Of a stretch of DNA of 64,000 nucleotides, positions 1 through 12,570 are shown piece after piece. Each line of letters begins with the position of its first letter. Within the stretch, counting starts at the first letter, position 1. Source of the DNA: Vicugna pacos (lineage: Eukaryota > Chordata > Mammalia > Artiodactyla > Camelidae); the NCBI RefSeq assembly GCF_048564905.1, contig NC_132991.1, positions 63,681,501 to 63,745,500 of the forward strand, written 5' to 3'. Made by a program: the position numbers and the translations under genes. The notes below the pieces were generated by a model that saw only the letters and a program-made list of their open reading frames with translations, made no database searches and was not told the DNA's origin.

Positions 1-117
1 TAAATATCCATTTAAAATGGAAGAAGTTTTAAATGCCTCAGTCATGGAATTTGCTTTATGAAAACTACAGTACTATCTCTAATACAAAAATAACAATAAT
101 AGGAAATAATCTTTGTT

Positions 118-265
118 TCATATAAACCAGGCATTGTATAAACTATGTCATGAGCATTATTGATTTAATCGTCACAAGAACAAATAAAGCAAATACCATT
201 ATTATTCACAGGAGGAAACTAAGCTTAGAAAGATTAAATATCTGGCACCTATGGATTAAAACTGA
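118..265 (-). mobile_element. MIR SINE fragment
   Basis: The plus-strand text shows the reverse MIR pattern: ..gcattgtataaactatgtcatgagcattattgatttaatcgtcac, then 'attattattcacaggaggaaa', then 'aagattaaatatctggc'. Diverged. Confidence 0.65.
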
Positions 266-2454
266 TAATTAACTGATATTACAGAAATGCCATTTATGAA
301 GGCAAAAAATGACAACTATACTCCGAGATAAGGTGAAATATATACATATATGTGGTGCCTGGCCGGCGTATTTTTATATATTTTTTTCATCTTTTGTTTT
401 GAAGTGAAGGCACTGGTAGTTTTTCCTGTGTGATTCCTTAAGGAATTCTAGCATATTCAAATTCAGGCAGAAACAATAAGGGTAAGAATGCTTTGGAAAC
501 ACCATAAGAAAACAAATGACAAAATTTTGAAATAGGAAGCACCCAGACTCCTGTAGTTCTTTCCCTAAGTTTTTTCAGTGGAACAAAAATTTTGGAGGAT
601 GGCAGCATTTATTTTTTCAGAAGCTTATGGCAAAAAGGCCTAATATATCCTCATCCCACGTCCTTTTATTGTTCCTTCCGTGTAATTTTTGTGCTATCAA
701 TGTTAGGCATATAAATGGTTTAAGAAGTTGACCTGTTCAAGGCTTATGATGAAAAACAGCAGGAAGAAGTATGCTTTATTTGAGAGCTAAAATGGGTCTG
801 AATAAGGCTGTATTTATTTTGATGAGATAGTACAGTTGAGTGAAGATGGAATCTGCAAAAGCCAATGAGCTTATTTTTTTTCTCAGTACAAAAACCTATC
901 TGCTCACTCAGATCATTAGTCTTCAAAATCCACGGTTATCTTTGAAATAGCTTTATCGTAAAGTGAATGCATTATTAATTAACTGTTCAAAATCTTTAAT
1001 GGAGCACCTTCTCAGTAATACTTGGATTTACAGCTGAGATCTGAAAAGATGTGGGATATCTGTGAGGCCCTCACTGAGCAGGCGGTATGTACCTTGGGTC
1101 TAACATCAGGATGTTTATTTAAGATTAATACTACAACCTAGATTTTTTTTTCCAATTCAAAAGTACACATTTTTCTAAGATTATCAAAAGGTTATTTTGT
1201 CGTCTCAGTAAAGCTTGAATTTCAAAGGAATGTACAGCTATAGGCAATCCTTAAACAATACAGTAAATCTGTTCCCCAAAACTCTAATTTCCTGAAAACT
1301 CTAGTAAGGCAACTAACAAGCCAAACTGGAGCATTCCACACATTTCTGGACCCACTTCTTTTAAGTCAGAGGCTTTCTCCAGGGTGAATTCAGGTGTACT
1401 GAATTCCTACATATGTTGCTGTTATAACTAATTTCCAGAATAATTGAATTCATTTAATAAAAAATTTCAAATTCCCAAAAGAGGTGTAAAAGGACTGACT
1501 TCAGAGTAGTTCTGAAGCGCCAACAACATCCACTTCATAAGACAGATTGAGTTGGGCCAAAGGTGACAGAGGTCCATGGCCTGGACTTCTTCCCCAAAAC
1601 AGCTACTCTTTTGTAGCTTCATACTGACTGTGTTGTACTTTTTTTTTAACAGGTGCAGAAAACAAACAAACAAACGAAAAAAAGATACTGGTTGCATTGT
1701 AATTCATGCAACATCCTTCTTTTCTTTTAAGAAAAGAAAAACACAGATTTGGCCTTCACAATTTTTTTTTTTTTTTTGCAAAGAACAGAAGGTTTTTTTT
1801 TTTTCTGTAGTGTGATCACAAAGAAAACTTTATTGTCTTTTGTTTCCTTTTCAAAAAAAAAGTCGTTTATTATAATGAATATTTTCATCAGTTTTAATAT
1901 TCCTGTTGCATTACATGTTAGATACAAGGAACCAAAAATGAGGTCAGAATTTATACATTACAATCAAACATCCTATGTCTGGAACAAATACAGCTATAGC
2001 AAAAGTTAGGATTTCCTATTAGGTCTAAAAGCACCCATGTAGAAAACATCTGCTGTTACCACACACTAAACATTAGTTTCTCAGACTCTGTCATCCCTCA
2101 ACTGTACTAATCAAGAGTTAAAGCTTTAAATTTCCCCCAAAGTAAACAGTGGATCAAAAATCATTATAGTAGAATAAAGATAGCTTAAATTAACTGTACA
2201 TCTTTTCACTATAATTCCCATATAGGTAGTCCTATACTTATACTTCTGTTAACCAATTATTTAAAACTATAAGGGAAATATTACAAACAGCAGTTAAATT
2301 TCCAATCTGGTCTATTTAATCCTGAGCATAACTGAAGTAGTCCTGCTAAATAGAACGTCTATGCTGCTAAATAGAACTGTGATCCAAGACACAGCTTCAC
2401 CATTATTTTACTGTAAGAATGTGTTCCCAAACAAATGAACTACACTGGGGCTTA
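266..2454. other. AT-rich non-coding stretch
   Basis: No gene or repeat family recognised. It contains several T/A runs (for example 1,638-1,646, 1,764-1,778, 1,792-1,804) and an AAAC-repeat patch (about 1,660-1,680). On the minus strand two AATAAA hexamers lie at 1,871-1,866 and 1,834-1,829, followed by GT-rich sequence. This arrangement could be a polyadenylation region, but it is weak evidence in AT-rich DNA. Confidence 0.4.
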
Positions 2455-2600
2455 TTCACTCTTTTAACTAATGATTTTTGAGTATCTGCTTCATGGTAGG
2501 CACTTTTCTTAGGACTGGGCTATAATGGTGGCCAGTAAGTTACGAAAAGTTTCCTGCTCTTTGGGAGCTTGATTCCTCCAGTGAACATAAGTACATAGGA
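2455..2600 (-). mobile_element. L2 LINE 3' end fragment
   Basis: The plus strand reads the antisense L2 tail: 'cttattcactcttttaactaatgatttttgagtatctg', then 'catggtaggcacttttcttag', then 'tgctctttgggagcttg', matching the consensus order 'attcattcaac..', 'tgtgccaggcact..', 'ccctcatggagctt'. Confidence 0.65.
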
Positions 2601-5264
2601 GAATGGTGATCTATAGGAGGAAAAGAAAGCAGGGAAGGGGGTGAGTGAGTGAATGGTACTTGAGAATCTTCTCCATCCCCAATTTCAGCAGCCAGAAAGA
2701 GGCAGAAGCTGAAATAACACATCATAGCAAGAAAGCTAGACCTTCACCCTCTGCTTTTTCAAAGGAGAACATTTCAACTGGCAGATACAAGTGTCCTTAA
2801 GTTGGAAAGAGTAAATGTAACAAATACATGTGAAATCTGAAAGTGCACAAAAAATACTATTTGGGAACTAGTGTGGGTTTTACTAGTAGTGTTGGTGCCA
2901 ACTCTAAAACTAACATCTTATATATAGGACTTTCAGTGTTGCCACATGTATACTTGTGCTTAATCCTGTAAACAAAGGTATGCCTATTGACCTAAATTTA
3001 GTTGGCTCTGACTCATTACCAGGCATGACACCTGCTTCCCAATGAAAAAAAAGGTAATCTCTAGTAATGGGCTATCCTCAATTGTCAGCTTGCCAAAGTG
3101 TCAAATGTAATGCAAGAAAAAAAAGATAACTGAGAGACAAAAGAAAACAAATGACCTAATTTTTGATACCTTTATGAAATGAAATGTCTCCAAATAATAA
3201 CATGTGATTCATTTCCAAATCTTTGACATAATTTTTTTTTTAAAAAGAAGTTATAGAAGGTGGGATCCAGATTAACTCTTCTTGTTTGGGCCAGAGACAA
3301 AATCATTTACAATACACCACTGATAAAATTCCTTTCAGTACACACGTCTTCAGCCAGTTGGCAGAGAGGGAAATGAGCTCTGACAGCCATCAGGCAACAC
3401 CAAAACATGGTCCCATGTGACTCACATGAAGACAGCGGCACTAGCTTGTACAGCAGGTCACCCTGTCACTTCTCAGAGCCCTCAGTGCTTGATGGACCTA
3501 GGGCAACAGCAGAATAACTATATACACTCTTGAGCACTGGAGAAAGTCAACAGGCCTCTCCCTGTTGGTACTAAGGAACCCAATTACGTGTGTGTCAGGG
3601 TTGCAGTCATGCTGCACAAATGCTATTGTGTTTTCATCTGCGAGTTTCAGTGAGCTTCAGAAACAGAACTAGAAGATTTAAATTCTTTCATACATAAATT
3701 TTATTTTTTTAACTATTACTAATAGTGGAAAAGAGATATTTAAATAATTGAAGAGGCAATATTTTCTGGCCAATCCCAAATCAAGAAGGCCAAGTTGCTA
3801 ACAGAAGAGTGAAAACACAAAATAAGTATGTCCTGACTTGCAGTAATTCATTCCCAAGCAAAGGTATTGAGAAAGATAAGAGTCAGTGTAGTGGTGCATC
3901 AAAGAAACCACCTTGACTTCCTAGTACTGAAATGAAAAGTACCAACAACATTTCAGTAAACACTTGCTGCTGTAAGAAGGCAGCCTGGGCTTCCTCCTGC
4001 ACTCAGGGGAAGTCAGTTTACTGTCTTCACAGTCAATACAAATGGCCTCCATAAGAGTTAAAATCATTTTTCTTAACAAACACAAATGAATTTTTCTTTA
4101 TAACATCCTTAGATGGATTAGAGGGTCTAAAGGTCCTTACTTCTGTTTTTGGAAAAGAGAACCAAGCTTAGGAAGATTAAAGGAATGTCCTAAGGTCATC
4201 TAAATTGTCAGAAATACGATGAGGTCCAGCACCAAGTTTTCTGATGGGATGATAACCTGGGTGAAGCTAAGGGGACTGGCAGAAAATGCTGCATAATCTA
4301 TCTTCTGGAAGGGCTCTGAGGCTTCTACGGAAACCTCTCCCCGCTGTCACCCACCTTCCAGGCTCCATGCCTTCTATTTAATCTTCCCCACGATGAAAGG
4401 ATGGTTAAAAGTAAATGGTGTGTGCTCTTAAGGCAAAGCACACTGATGTGACTTGGAAATTTTTCAAAAGATTACTACAAACCCTGGCATTGCCATAAGG
4501 GAAACTGAGCAGTGGTTTATGACATTTTGGTTTCAACTTTCGAAATGCATCTTTTTCCTATAAACAGGAACTATAATAGGCAGAATATACCAACAAAATA
4601 TATAGTAATTTCAAGAACAACTTTTTTTCAACAAAGGGTAAATGTGCTATTGAATTATGGTACCAGTACCAGCTTAAAAATCAACGTTAAAACAAGGTAC
4701 ACTTTTCAATGCTGGGATTTTTTTTCTTCTTTTAGATTTAGCTCACTTTTTCATATTTTTAGGTTTGTTTTTTTAATGAACACACATTATTCTAGTAATA
4801 AAAATATAAACAAAAATAATTTTTATAAAATATTTTCCTGTTGTTACAATACAAAAGTCCTGCATTAAGAAATATATTCTAAAAACAGAATTTCAGATCA
4901 TGTTTATAGTCATTAGCGTGATATCAACAATTTAGATTTAACAAAGTTTTAAAGACACCTTCATGACTTTATTTCCAAATGCACTACTTTGTTAATGTGC
5001 AACTTTGTGCTTCTAAGTTCTAAAATAAGGATATTAAAAAATCCACTCCTATTTGATAGGGCAATTGTAGCAATAGCAAGATAAAAATTATAGGAAAACA
5101 AGATAATTACAACCTGTTTCAGATGGTACTATTTCCTTAAAAACAGGCTATGATTCTGAATAGGTAGATAGCTCATTTTAATCAGACTATTATCTTGTGG
5201 TAGTTAGTATTCAAATTTTATTACTACAAATATTTTTGAACCTTCTAGAAAGAAACAAAAATTC
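2601..5264. other. Unique-looking AT-rich sequence
   Basis: Nothing coding is supported. The block 3,260-3,660 is less AT-rich, with unique character. A weak MIR-like reverse patch occurs at about 4,150-4,240 ('gaaccaagcttaggaagatt', 'ctaaggtcatctaaattgtc'). Confidence 0.4.
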
Positions 5265-5480
5265 AAGGCAGCTGGTATGCTGAGAGCCTAGGCTCTATGT
5301 GTTTGAATCCTACAATTATCTCAGAAGCTAATATGTCTGAGCTTCAGTTTCCTCATTTTCAGAATGGGGATAACAATACCTATTTCCCAGAGTTCTTTGA
5401 AGATTAAATGAGATAATGTATGTTCAGGGCAAATCAGAAGGTTTGGCATAAAATAGGGGCTCCATAAATAAATTTTCTTC
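5265..5480 (+). mobile_element. MIR SINE
   Basis: Near full-length MIR order: 'gagagcctaggctctatgtg', 'tttgaatcctacaattatc', 'cttcagtttcctcattttcag', 'aatggggataacaatacc', 'gaagattaaatgagataatg', ending 'ggctccataaataaa'. Confidence 0.85.
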
Positions 5481-5764
5481 ATTCTATAACATGCCTGTGC
5501 AAATCTGCTTACATCTTGTGACTGATACTTATCCTCACTAATAATATATTAACCTGAACACATATTGCCACGTATGTCAGATGACATAGGGTTGACCTGG
5601 TTTTTCATAAGCCGGACTCTTACAGGCTTAATGTACTAACACAGAAGTCAATGAATGTGATGTTGGATTTCTGATGGTGACATTAATGATTTTACTTAAT
5701 ATAGGGCTTAATTACCCATGATTATCATCTTTTTTATAAGCATAAACTTGTACATTCACTTATG

Positions 5765-5890
5765 CAAATATTCTGTGTCTACAACACGCAGGGTTGGACA
5801 GTATGCGATCTAAGAGACACAGGTATGCAATAACACTCCACCTTCAGGGGGTTACAATTTAGTAAGATCTAAGACATATGGTCAGTCTTT
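5765..5890 (-). mobile_element. L2 LINE fragment
   Basis: Antisense L2 tail order in diverged form: 'aaatattctgtgtctacaac', 'cagggttggacagtatgc', 'ccttcagggggttacaattta'. Confidence 0.45.
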
Positions 5891-6394
5891 ACCATGGTAC
5901 TACAAATGTTAGTATGAATAGATAGGGTGTCAACACTGATTCCACTACTGTTTTTGAGATTTTGGTCAAATAACTTAGCCTCAGCCTTTCCCATGTGTGT
6001 TCCCTTATAAGATTTATTCACATACATACAAATGCATTATTTTGAAAAAATAAATGAATAGGATTCTTACATACCTTAACTCAAAAAAAACTACAATATC
6101 ATAAACTTTATATGAATAAGAAGTTCATGCAAGCCAGCTGTGCTTTTATTTATATTATATTGTGAGCTAACAAATGTTTTATAACAAAGGAGAGGATAGA
6201 TTTAGAACTAAAACATATCCAAATTCTATGTTCTGAATAAAAATCTATCATTACACTTTCCTTTATTTTAGAAACCTAAAGACAGCTTGGCTTCATCATA
6301 AGACGCCTAAGTTAGGGATTTTCATGCATATAATGGTATACATGGAGTTGAATTCACCTTTTTTGAGGGGAACCAATTTTATATGCTTTAGATA

Positions 6395-6884
6395 GGGTTG
6401 ACAATACAAAATCCAATCCCATCCCATCCCAGTCTCAGCCCTAGGAAACTACAGATTGATTCACGGATGTCATTCTCTGGGCAAACTGATTGGTTGAGAG
6501 CTGGGAATTCAGGACAAACCAAGCTTGGGTGGACACTGTGAGGCATTGCCAAAAGCCTTAATGTAATGTCCCAGCTGCGGGAAGTGCTGTTGGTAGAGGA
6601 TACTCAGTACTGAGCCCCTTCAGAGACTGCCCTCTTTCCCCGGGCCACCCACACCCAACGATGGATCCACACAGGGATATAAAGACCCAGCCATCTTCAC
6701 CAATGAGAGGCAACTCTGAAAAACATTCTCTCATTGGGGAAGGCTGCAACTGGGCCGGCATAGCAGCTCAACTTCTCCCTCTCTCCACTCCAGTTCCGGT
6801 CTTTCACAGGCACTGACACCAACAAATATTGTGTAAGCCAAACTCTGTCTCAGAGTCGGCCTCACAGAAACCCAGTTTGTGACA
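6395..6884 (+). mobile_element. Probable solo LTR fossil, ERVL-like
   Basis: The block is GC-richer than its flanks and has an LTR-like order. It shows a TATA-type gatataaagaccc (about 6,676), then 'gaggcaactctgaaaaacattc', 'ctccactccagttccggtc', 'ccaaactctgtctcagagtc' and a terminus 'cccagtttgtgacaca'. The 'aactctgtctcagagtc..' ending is shared by several ERVL-class LTRs. I cannot fix the subfamily, and the left edge is approximate. Old, with no internal retroviral sequence nearby. Confidence 0.5.
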
Positions 6885-9504
6885 CAAGCCAAAGGGAGTC
6901 TTCTCCATCAGAGAATGAACACTGCATGGGAGACAGTTTCTTTTCCACTGGGTTAACTATATGTTACAATCGTATCAGCCTGAGGCTACTGTTCTCTATC
7001 TTTTCACTATGGAGAGAAAGCCTCAGAAGGAGCTCAGTACTTTAAGACGAAGCAGAGCAGAGGGGTATGGAGAGAGAATAAGACGGGAAGGCAGAGAGGC
7101 AGGAAAGGTGAGAGAAAGAGGAAGGGGGATATAGACAGGTTCAGGGAGAGGGAGAGAGAATACAAGTAAGTGAGAACAAGAGTAAGAACGAGACTGATGT
7201 AATGATTTCATTGGAGAACCTGGATCCTGCCATCCCTGTACCAGTAGAACTTCTGGTTATTTTTAGTTTAGTTTAAACTCATTTAAGATTTTTTGCTATT
7301 TATACATGAAAGATAATGATTATTATGGGTAAACACTGATAGTAAATCTTATAATTAACTTCAAGTAATATGTTTTGCCTGATACAAGAAGGAGGGTCAT
7401 GTTTGGCCAATGCCTACCAATGGACTATAACATAGAGTACATTAAAAAAAAAAAAAGCTTTAGGTCATCTCAATGCAAGTTACTTTTAAAGTAAAAAACA
7501 TGCAATTCCAGCAACAAAGCAACACTAGCCTGTAATCACATCTGAATATTTTGCCAGGTATCCATAGACTTAGCCAACAATTCCACACTATTCCAAAGTA
7601 ATGTACAAAAAGCATACAATAGTCTTATTGTTCCCTGTGTAAACTAGAATTTAGTCATTTACCCCCAAATGGAATAAAAGATTCTAGTTAATAAAACCAA
7701 TTATTTTTAGTACTAAGTGGAGTCGACTAATCTAGATTACATTATTATATTCTAAAGTTCCTTCTCCTAAGGAAGTCTCTCATCTTTGGCCAAATATTAT
7801 GCTTTCCCTTTGATATATGTGACTGCCTACTGATTTTGTTTTAATTAACTACTCTTAGTCAATGTGCATACTTCATTAAAAGCCTAGCAGCTATTTCAGT
7901 ATGTATATTACTAAGTAAGGAATGGTGAGAAAAATTGTGAAAATGTCAAAGGCAGCTTCAACTGTCACACCTTAATTAAATTGGTATGACTTATTCAAGT
8001 TTAACAGAGGAAACAGCAACATTAATTTTAAAAAGTTCATGAGTTCAATCATATAAAAATCATTTGGGCTTCCTACTAGTAACTCAATTTTATTTCGATG
8101 TAGAATTTGAAAAAAGTTGTAATGTTCAGTGATTACACCTGCTGATGATTACATCTACTGAGGCTGAGAGAAGTTATAACTGACAGTCTTCCTTAAAGAT
8201 TTATTTAACAAACTTCAAAAATTAATTTGGCTGCATTTTTCTTTTTTTTTGGTTATAGAACTTTGGGAACTAACATATTTATTGGTTTATATAGTGCAAA
8301 GTTATGCTATTTTTCCATCTCAAGCTAGAAATCAGATATATTCCATTTAATTACCAGAATCTCTGAATTTTTCTATAATTTGTTGCCTCCAGACTCTTAT
8401 TACTCATTGACGTATCATGCCTTTAGCTCGGAGAACTCTCTGAAATCAGCATTGTGACCTTAAAAGATAGGGACAATAACAAAACAAATCTAACTACCAT
8501 ATCATTTGAGCATCAAATTTTAAGCTCTTTCTTTATTCAGTGTCTAGTCTTAGACAATTGATCAAATATCTTTACTGACATAGTTCCTACACATTTAGCA
8601 AATAGTAACATGACTCAAGATATAATTATATCAACCACTGTCAGAGTAGTGTAAATGTCAATGTAGTTGCTGTAATGAAGTATTATATAAATTATCTATA
8701 GTGTTAGTAATATTATTTCAGCAGATTCTGATGACAATTTCAGTGAAAGCCCACAGAATTCCTTCTTTTGTTAATTCTAACTAAATATAGAGCCTTACAT
8801 AAATGAGAGATATGTGTCCTTTGAAAAAACTACTTTAAGGAAAATAACCACTCGCTTTTGTAACCTGAAAATAAATCAGCATATGCTAGGGCATCAGAGA
8901 TTAATATTCATTTATTCATGATCCAGAACATTTTGCTAATTACTTCTCAATAAATAAAACTGCTTAAGTGAAGGCAAGCCACTAAAACCGTGTGACTGGG
9001 TAAATGCTAGATACTTGTTTACAAAGTTGTCTTAAACCCTGGAAGAGTCTATTCAGCCTATTGAATTTCAGCTGGTCCATTGACAGTGAGGATGTCCAGT
9101 GGGCAAATTTAAGACAAATATCTCAGAACATCAATTTTTAAAATGCGTATTTGTATAACTAAATCTGTAGAAGAAGTGGGAAACATACCAGCAAAGTAAA
9201 AATGCAGAACCTTAGAGTGACTTGAAGATAGCAGTCACTGCAAGCTGGTATTTTAATAATGTATGATAAACACCAGCAGAAACTAAATTATTTACATGTG
9301 CTGGCCTGACATACATTTGGAAAGTGGACCGTGCAACCAGAGAGTCACAAGCTGTGATGTGCTGGGTGTCCACAACACAAGTCTCCTACTGTTCATATGG
9401 CAGGATCTTCTCAAGTGAGGTTTTGTAAGCTGTATTTCAAATATCCAGAAACATTCTGAGGATTTGGCAGTACTGAATATTTGCCTTTATTCACTAAGTA
9501 TGTT
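6885..9504. other. Non-coding stretch with purine-rich patch
   Basis: 7,030-7,175 is a G/A-rich tract of degenerate GAGA and GGAAG units. The rest is AT-rich unique-looking sequence with no gene or repeat that I can name. A 13-base A run lies at about 7,443. Confidence 0.5.
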
Positions 9505-9720
9505 AATACTCACTGAGTATTCATTGCTGGGTACTCTTCTATGTACTTTGAATATATTAATTCATATATTCCTTTCAATAAACTTACACGGTAGATAATA
9601 TTATGATCACCTCTGTTTTAAAAATAAAGATATTAGGCACTAAAGGTAAGAGGCATGATTAGAATTTGAATCTGAGTTGTTTGATTTCAGAAGCCGGGCT
9701 CTTAACCATGGTAACTGACA
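9505..9720 (-). mobile_element. MIR SINE
   Basis: The plus strand gives the reverse MIR: 'tgagtattcattgctgggtac', 'tattaattcatatattcctttc', 'taagaggcatgattagaatttg', 'cgggctcttaaccatgg'. Confidence 0.85.
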
Positions 9721-10344
9721 TCCTTCCCTTACAAGTAACTAAAGCAATAATAGCATGTTTTTTATGATTTCTTTGTTTTTCCTTCTTCTTCTCCCCACAC
9801 CTAACTGATCTGAACCAGGTTCTAGAAAACTTGGCCTGAGTGGTACTTTCCTAATGCAACAGAATCAGAGTGATTTAGCAGTATTTTTAATGTCAGAACT
9901 GTCACGGTGGAGGGAGAGAAGGAGAAAAGAGTGGTGGGGGAAGAGACGGAGGCATAGATAGAGACAGAGACAGACAAATATCCATTTACAATCCTCTTTG
10001 CTTTGGTTAAAACTAATGCTCTTTTTACCCCACTAAGTGTAATTATAAAGGATTTAAGGCATAGAGCAAGACTCGTGTGTATGTAGCTAAAGCAGAAGAA
10101 AGAAAAAATACTTGTGTTTTATTTTTATTCTGTCCTTAATTTTTAATTGATTTTTTAATATAAAGCCATGCTTATGCATTATAATTCGGTTTCTTCATTT
10201 TTACTTGTTCTAATTATCCTATTTTTTTTCCCCACACTACTATTTTGAAATCATTTAAGCATCATAAGAGCTTGCAAAATTGGCCTGGGTTATTGTGTGC
10301 CTTTCACCCAGCTTCCCCAATTCCATCGTTCTTTTTTTTTTTTT

Positions 10345-10690
10345 TTAATACGAGACAGTGAATGGATCTCTTTCTTTGTTTCCATATCTAGCATCTGAAA
10401 AGCAGAGGCAGTAATATCCATGCAGGAGGTGTGCCCCTGGCCTGCCAGGTGGCTTCACTGCTGACCGTGGAAGCAGCTGAGCAGACGTCGTTAACCCTGG
10501 CCGTGAATGTTAAACCTGCTGGCAACCTGCCCTCCCACAGGATGGTCTTCGTCATGGGTGCCAACAAGACTTGGCCTCATTTAAAAAGAAAAATAGCTCA
10601 GCCAATCTTTGTGGTGAAGTCTGTGGACACTTAACTGAATTCAATTTAGACGGGAATAAAGGATTTGCCTTAATACATGCAGAATGAAAA
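10345..10690 (+). pseudogene. Possible retrocopy or terminal exon with poly(A) signal, unidentified
   Basis: A moderately GC-rich segment ends with AATAAA (about 10,656) and, about 27 bases further, a run of nine A (10,687-10,695), so it looks like the 3' end of an mRNA. The middle (about 10,431-10,634) holds a plus-strand open frame of 67 codons, ending at TAA. It begins at GTG rather than ATG, and I do not recognise the peptide (..KTWPHLKRKIAQPIFVVKS). A weak flanking repeat may exist (gttctttttttt before, gttcttattttt after), consistent with retroposition. Alternatively, tttctttgtttccatatctag just before 10,395 looks like a splice acceptor, so this could be a real 3' terminal exon of a transcript. 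I cannot decide between the two. Confidence 0.4.
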
Positions 10691-12284
10691 AAAAATCTTT
10701 GTTCTTATTTTTTCTTCCAAGAGCTCACTTTTCTTTAAGGAGACAAGATGTTTCGATTGGTTTATAAGAGAGATGAATTGTAAAAAAGAAAACTTAAAAG
10801 GATTTGTATCAAGACAGATTACATTCCAGATCAATATTTAGGCGATGGGTTAAGAGAACAGCTGGCACGATTAAGGCCTGGATGTGCAGCCTGTGGTTGA
10901 AAAGAAACTGAAGAGCATTTAATCATATGGACGTTGTGTATTTTTTCACGAAATAAAACCTCCAGTGTTGCTTTTCCCAGACGAAGGTTAGTGGAAAAGC
11001 TCTGAGACTGTTTTTATTACCTTGGGCTCTCTGCCCAGTTTTAATCACCATTAGGGAAGTGGGGCTTTGACCAGAATAGTATGTTTCACTTTCAAGATAG
11101 CCAGTGGTGAGCAGTGATATATTTCCTAAATTACGGCCTGAATTTTAAGTATAGCAGAATGAGGGAAAAAAAAATTGTGGGGAGGACTGGTGTAGGCTTG
11201 GCTATTTTACCTTCTTCTGTAGATGAACCTCTTCCTTCAGCATCTGTTTACTGAAATGCTTCATTCCAAAGTATGGGAGACCATCTCACGTCAGAAGTCA
11301 ATGACTCAGATTTCTGACTGTTACCTCTTTTAGATGGACGGAACTCTTATTTCCAAAATTAGGATCCACAATCGTGTCCCTGGAGAGGGCCTCAGCTTAA
11401 AATTCATAACAGTTTTTACAGGATTTTTTTAAAATGTTTGTTTCTTCTAGAGGCTCTTTCCTCTGTCTTGGAAGATAAAGGACTTGTTTCTCGAGACAAG
11501 AAGTTCTCACTATAGTAAAATACATTCAGTCTAAAAGGATAAAATTATTTCACTGTTGAATGTTTCTTCCACTCTGTAGGAGAGAAACACAAAGCTTTGT
11601 TTGATAAAAACCCAGCATGTCCTAACTTCACATTAGTTCTCTCCTACAGTGTTCCTAGACACCGTTCATAAGAAGGCTCTGGAATATGACAGCGACCTAC
11701 CTCCATTCATGTCCCTTTTACTTAGGAGATATAAATATATCCTATTATATGTAACGGAAGCTGAGATAATTGCATAGGGTTAAAGTATAAAATGTGTTAA
11801 AAACAGAAGAATGCATAGACACAAAGATTGATACTTATTTAGAATTGATACATACATAGAAGCTAAAAACTGTAGTTCAAAAAAGTTTGTCTTTTTAATG
11901 GATAGGCGTGAAACCGGAAAAGTGGTTGTTCCCATTTAAACAGAGCAATAATTAATTTGACCCCTAAATTGCACTTCACTATTTGACATAATTTCTGGTT
12001 ATAAGTTTTGTAAGGCCCTTCCTATCATATATATTCTTATTTAAAATAAGAATATATCAATTAAACATTTCTTACTAAATAAAAAAAATTGTTTTGCCTT
12101 AATATAAAAGATTGTGCTTTCGAGACAACTGCATTGGAGTAGAAGTGAAAAGGAAGGACTTGGCTTTTTCAGTTGAGTTAAATACAGTGGTTTAAATAAA
12201 AAGGGTAAGAAGAAAATTCCATCCATAACCTATATTTTTTGCAATAAATAAACAAAAGACAAAATCTTATAAATATGTATCTTT
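10691..12284. other. AT-rich non-coding stretch with a perfect inverted repeat
   Basis: No gene or repeat family recognised. It contains the 14-bp-arm palindrome at 12,029-12,057 (listed separately). Confidence 0.4.
12029..12057. repeat. Perfect inverted repeat, 14-bp arms, 1-nt spacer
   Basis: The left arm atatattcttattt (12,029-12,042) is the exact reverse complement of the right arm aaataagaatatat (12,044-12,057), separated by one A. It is AT-rich and could extrude a cruciform. No function is implied. Confidence 0.95.
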
Positions 12285-12297
12285 AAGAACTGATTAG

Positions 12298-12570
12298 CCC
12301 TGATGCAGTCACCGAGACCACCCTCCCATTTCCCATGGACGCTGGGGTGGGGTTCTGGCGGGGAGTCTGGCTGGGGTCCCCCTCCCACTCCTTAGGGTCT
12401 GGGGTCCAGCCCAGCTGCCGAGTGACCTTGTCCCAGCCCAGCTGCAAGCGACATTGTCCCAGCTCCCTCTCCCCAGGCTGGTGTGAGTGTGTGAATGTTT
12501 GTGCCGAGCTTCTGTTTCATATTGCAAATATAAACAAATAAAGGAAGACAGTTTAAGACAACAAAAACCC
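12298..12570 (+). pseudogene. Processed retrocopy of a GC-rich 3' UTR (source gene unidentified)
   Basis: The insert is flanked by perfect 13-bp direct repeats, AAGAACTGATTAG, at 12,285-12,297 and 12,571-12,583. It is much more GC-rich than its surroundings and ends with AATAAA (12,537-12,542), followed about 20 bases on by an A-rich, decayed tail (acaacaaaaaccc). This is the signature of an mRNA 3' end reverse-transcribed and inserted by L1 machinery. Inside is an imperfect tandem duplication of about 26 bp (CCCAGCTGC...TTGTCCCAGC, about 12,409-12,462). Open frames cross it on both strands, but none resembles a known protein, and the segment most likely derives only from the 3' untranslated part of its source. 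I could not identify the source gene. The intact flanking repeats suggest a fairly young insertion. Confidence 0.75.

Noticed and set aside
4150-4240. MIR-like fragment
   Set aside because: Only the central reverse-MIR words are present; too diverged to list as its own element.
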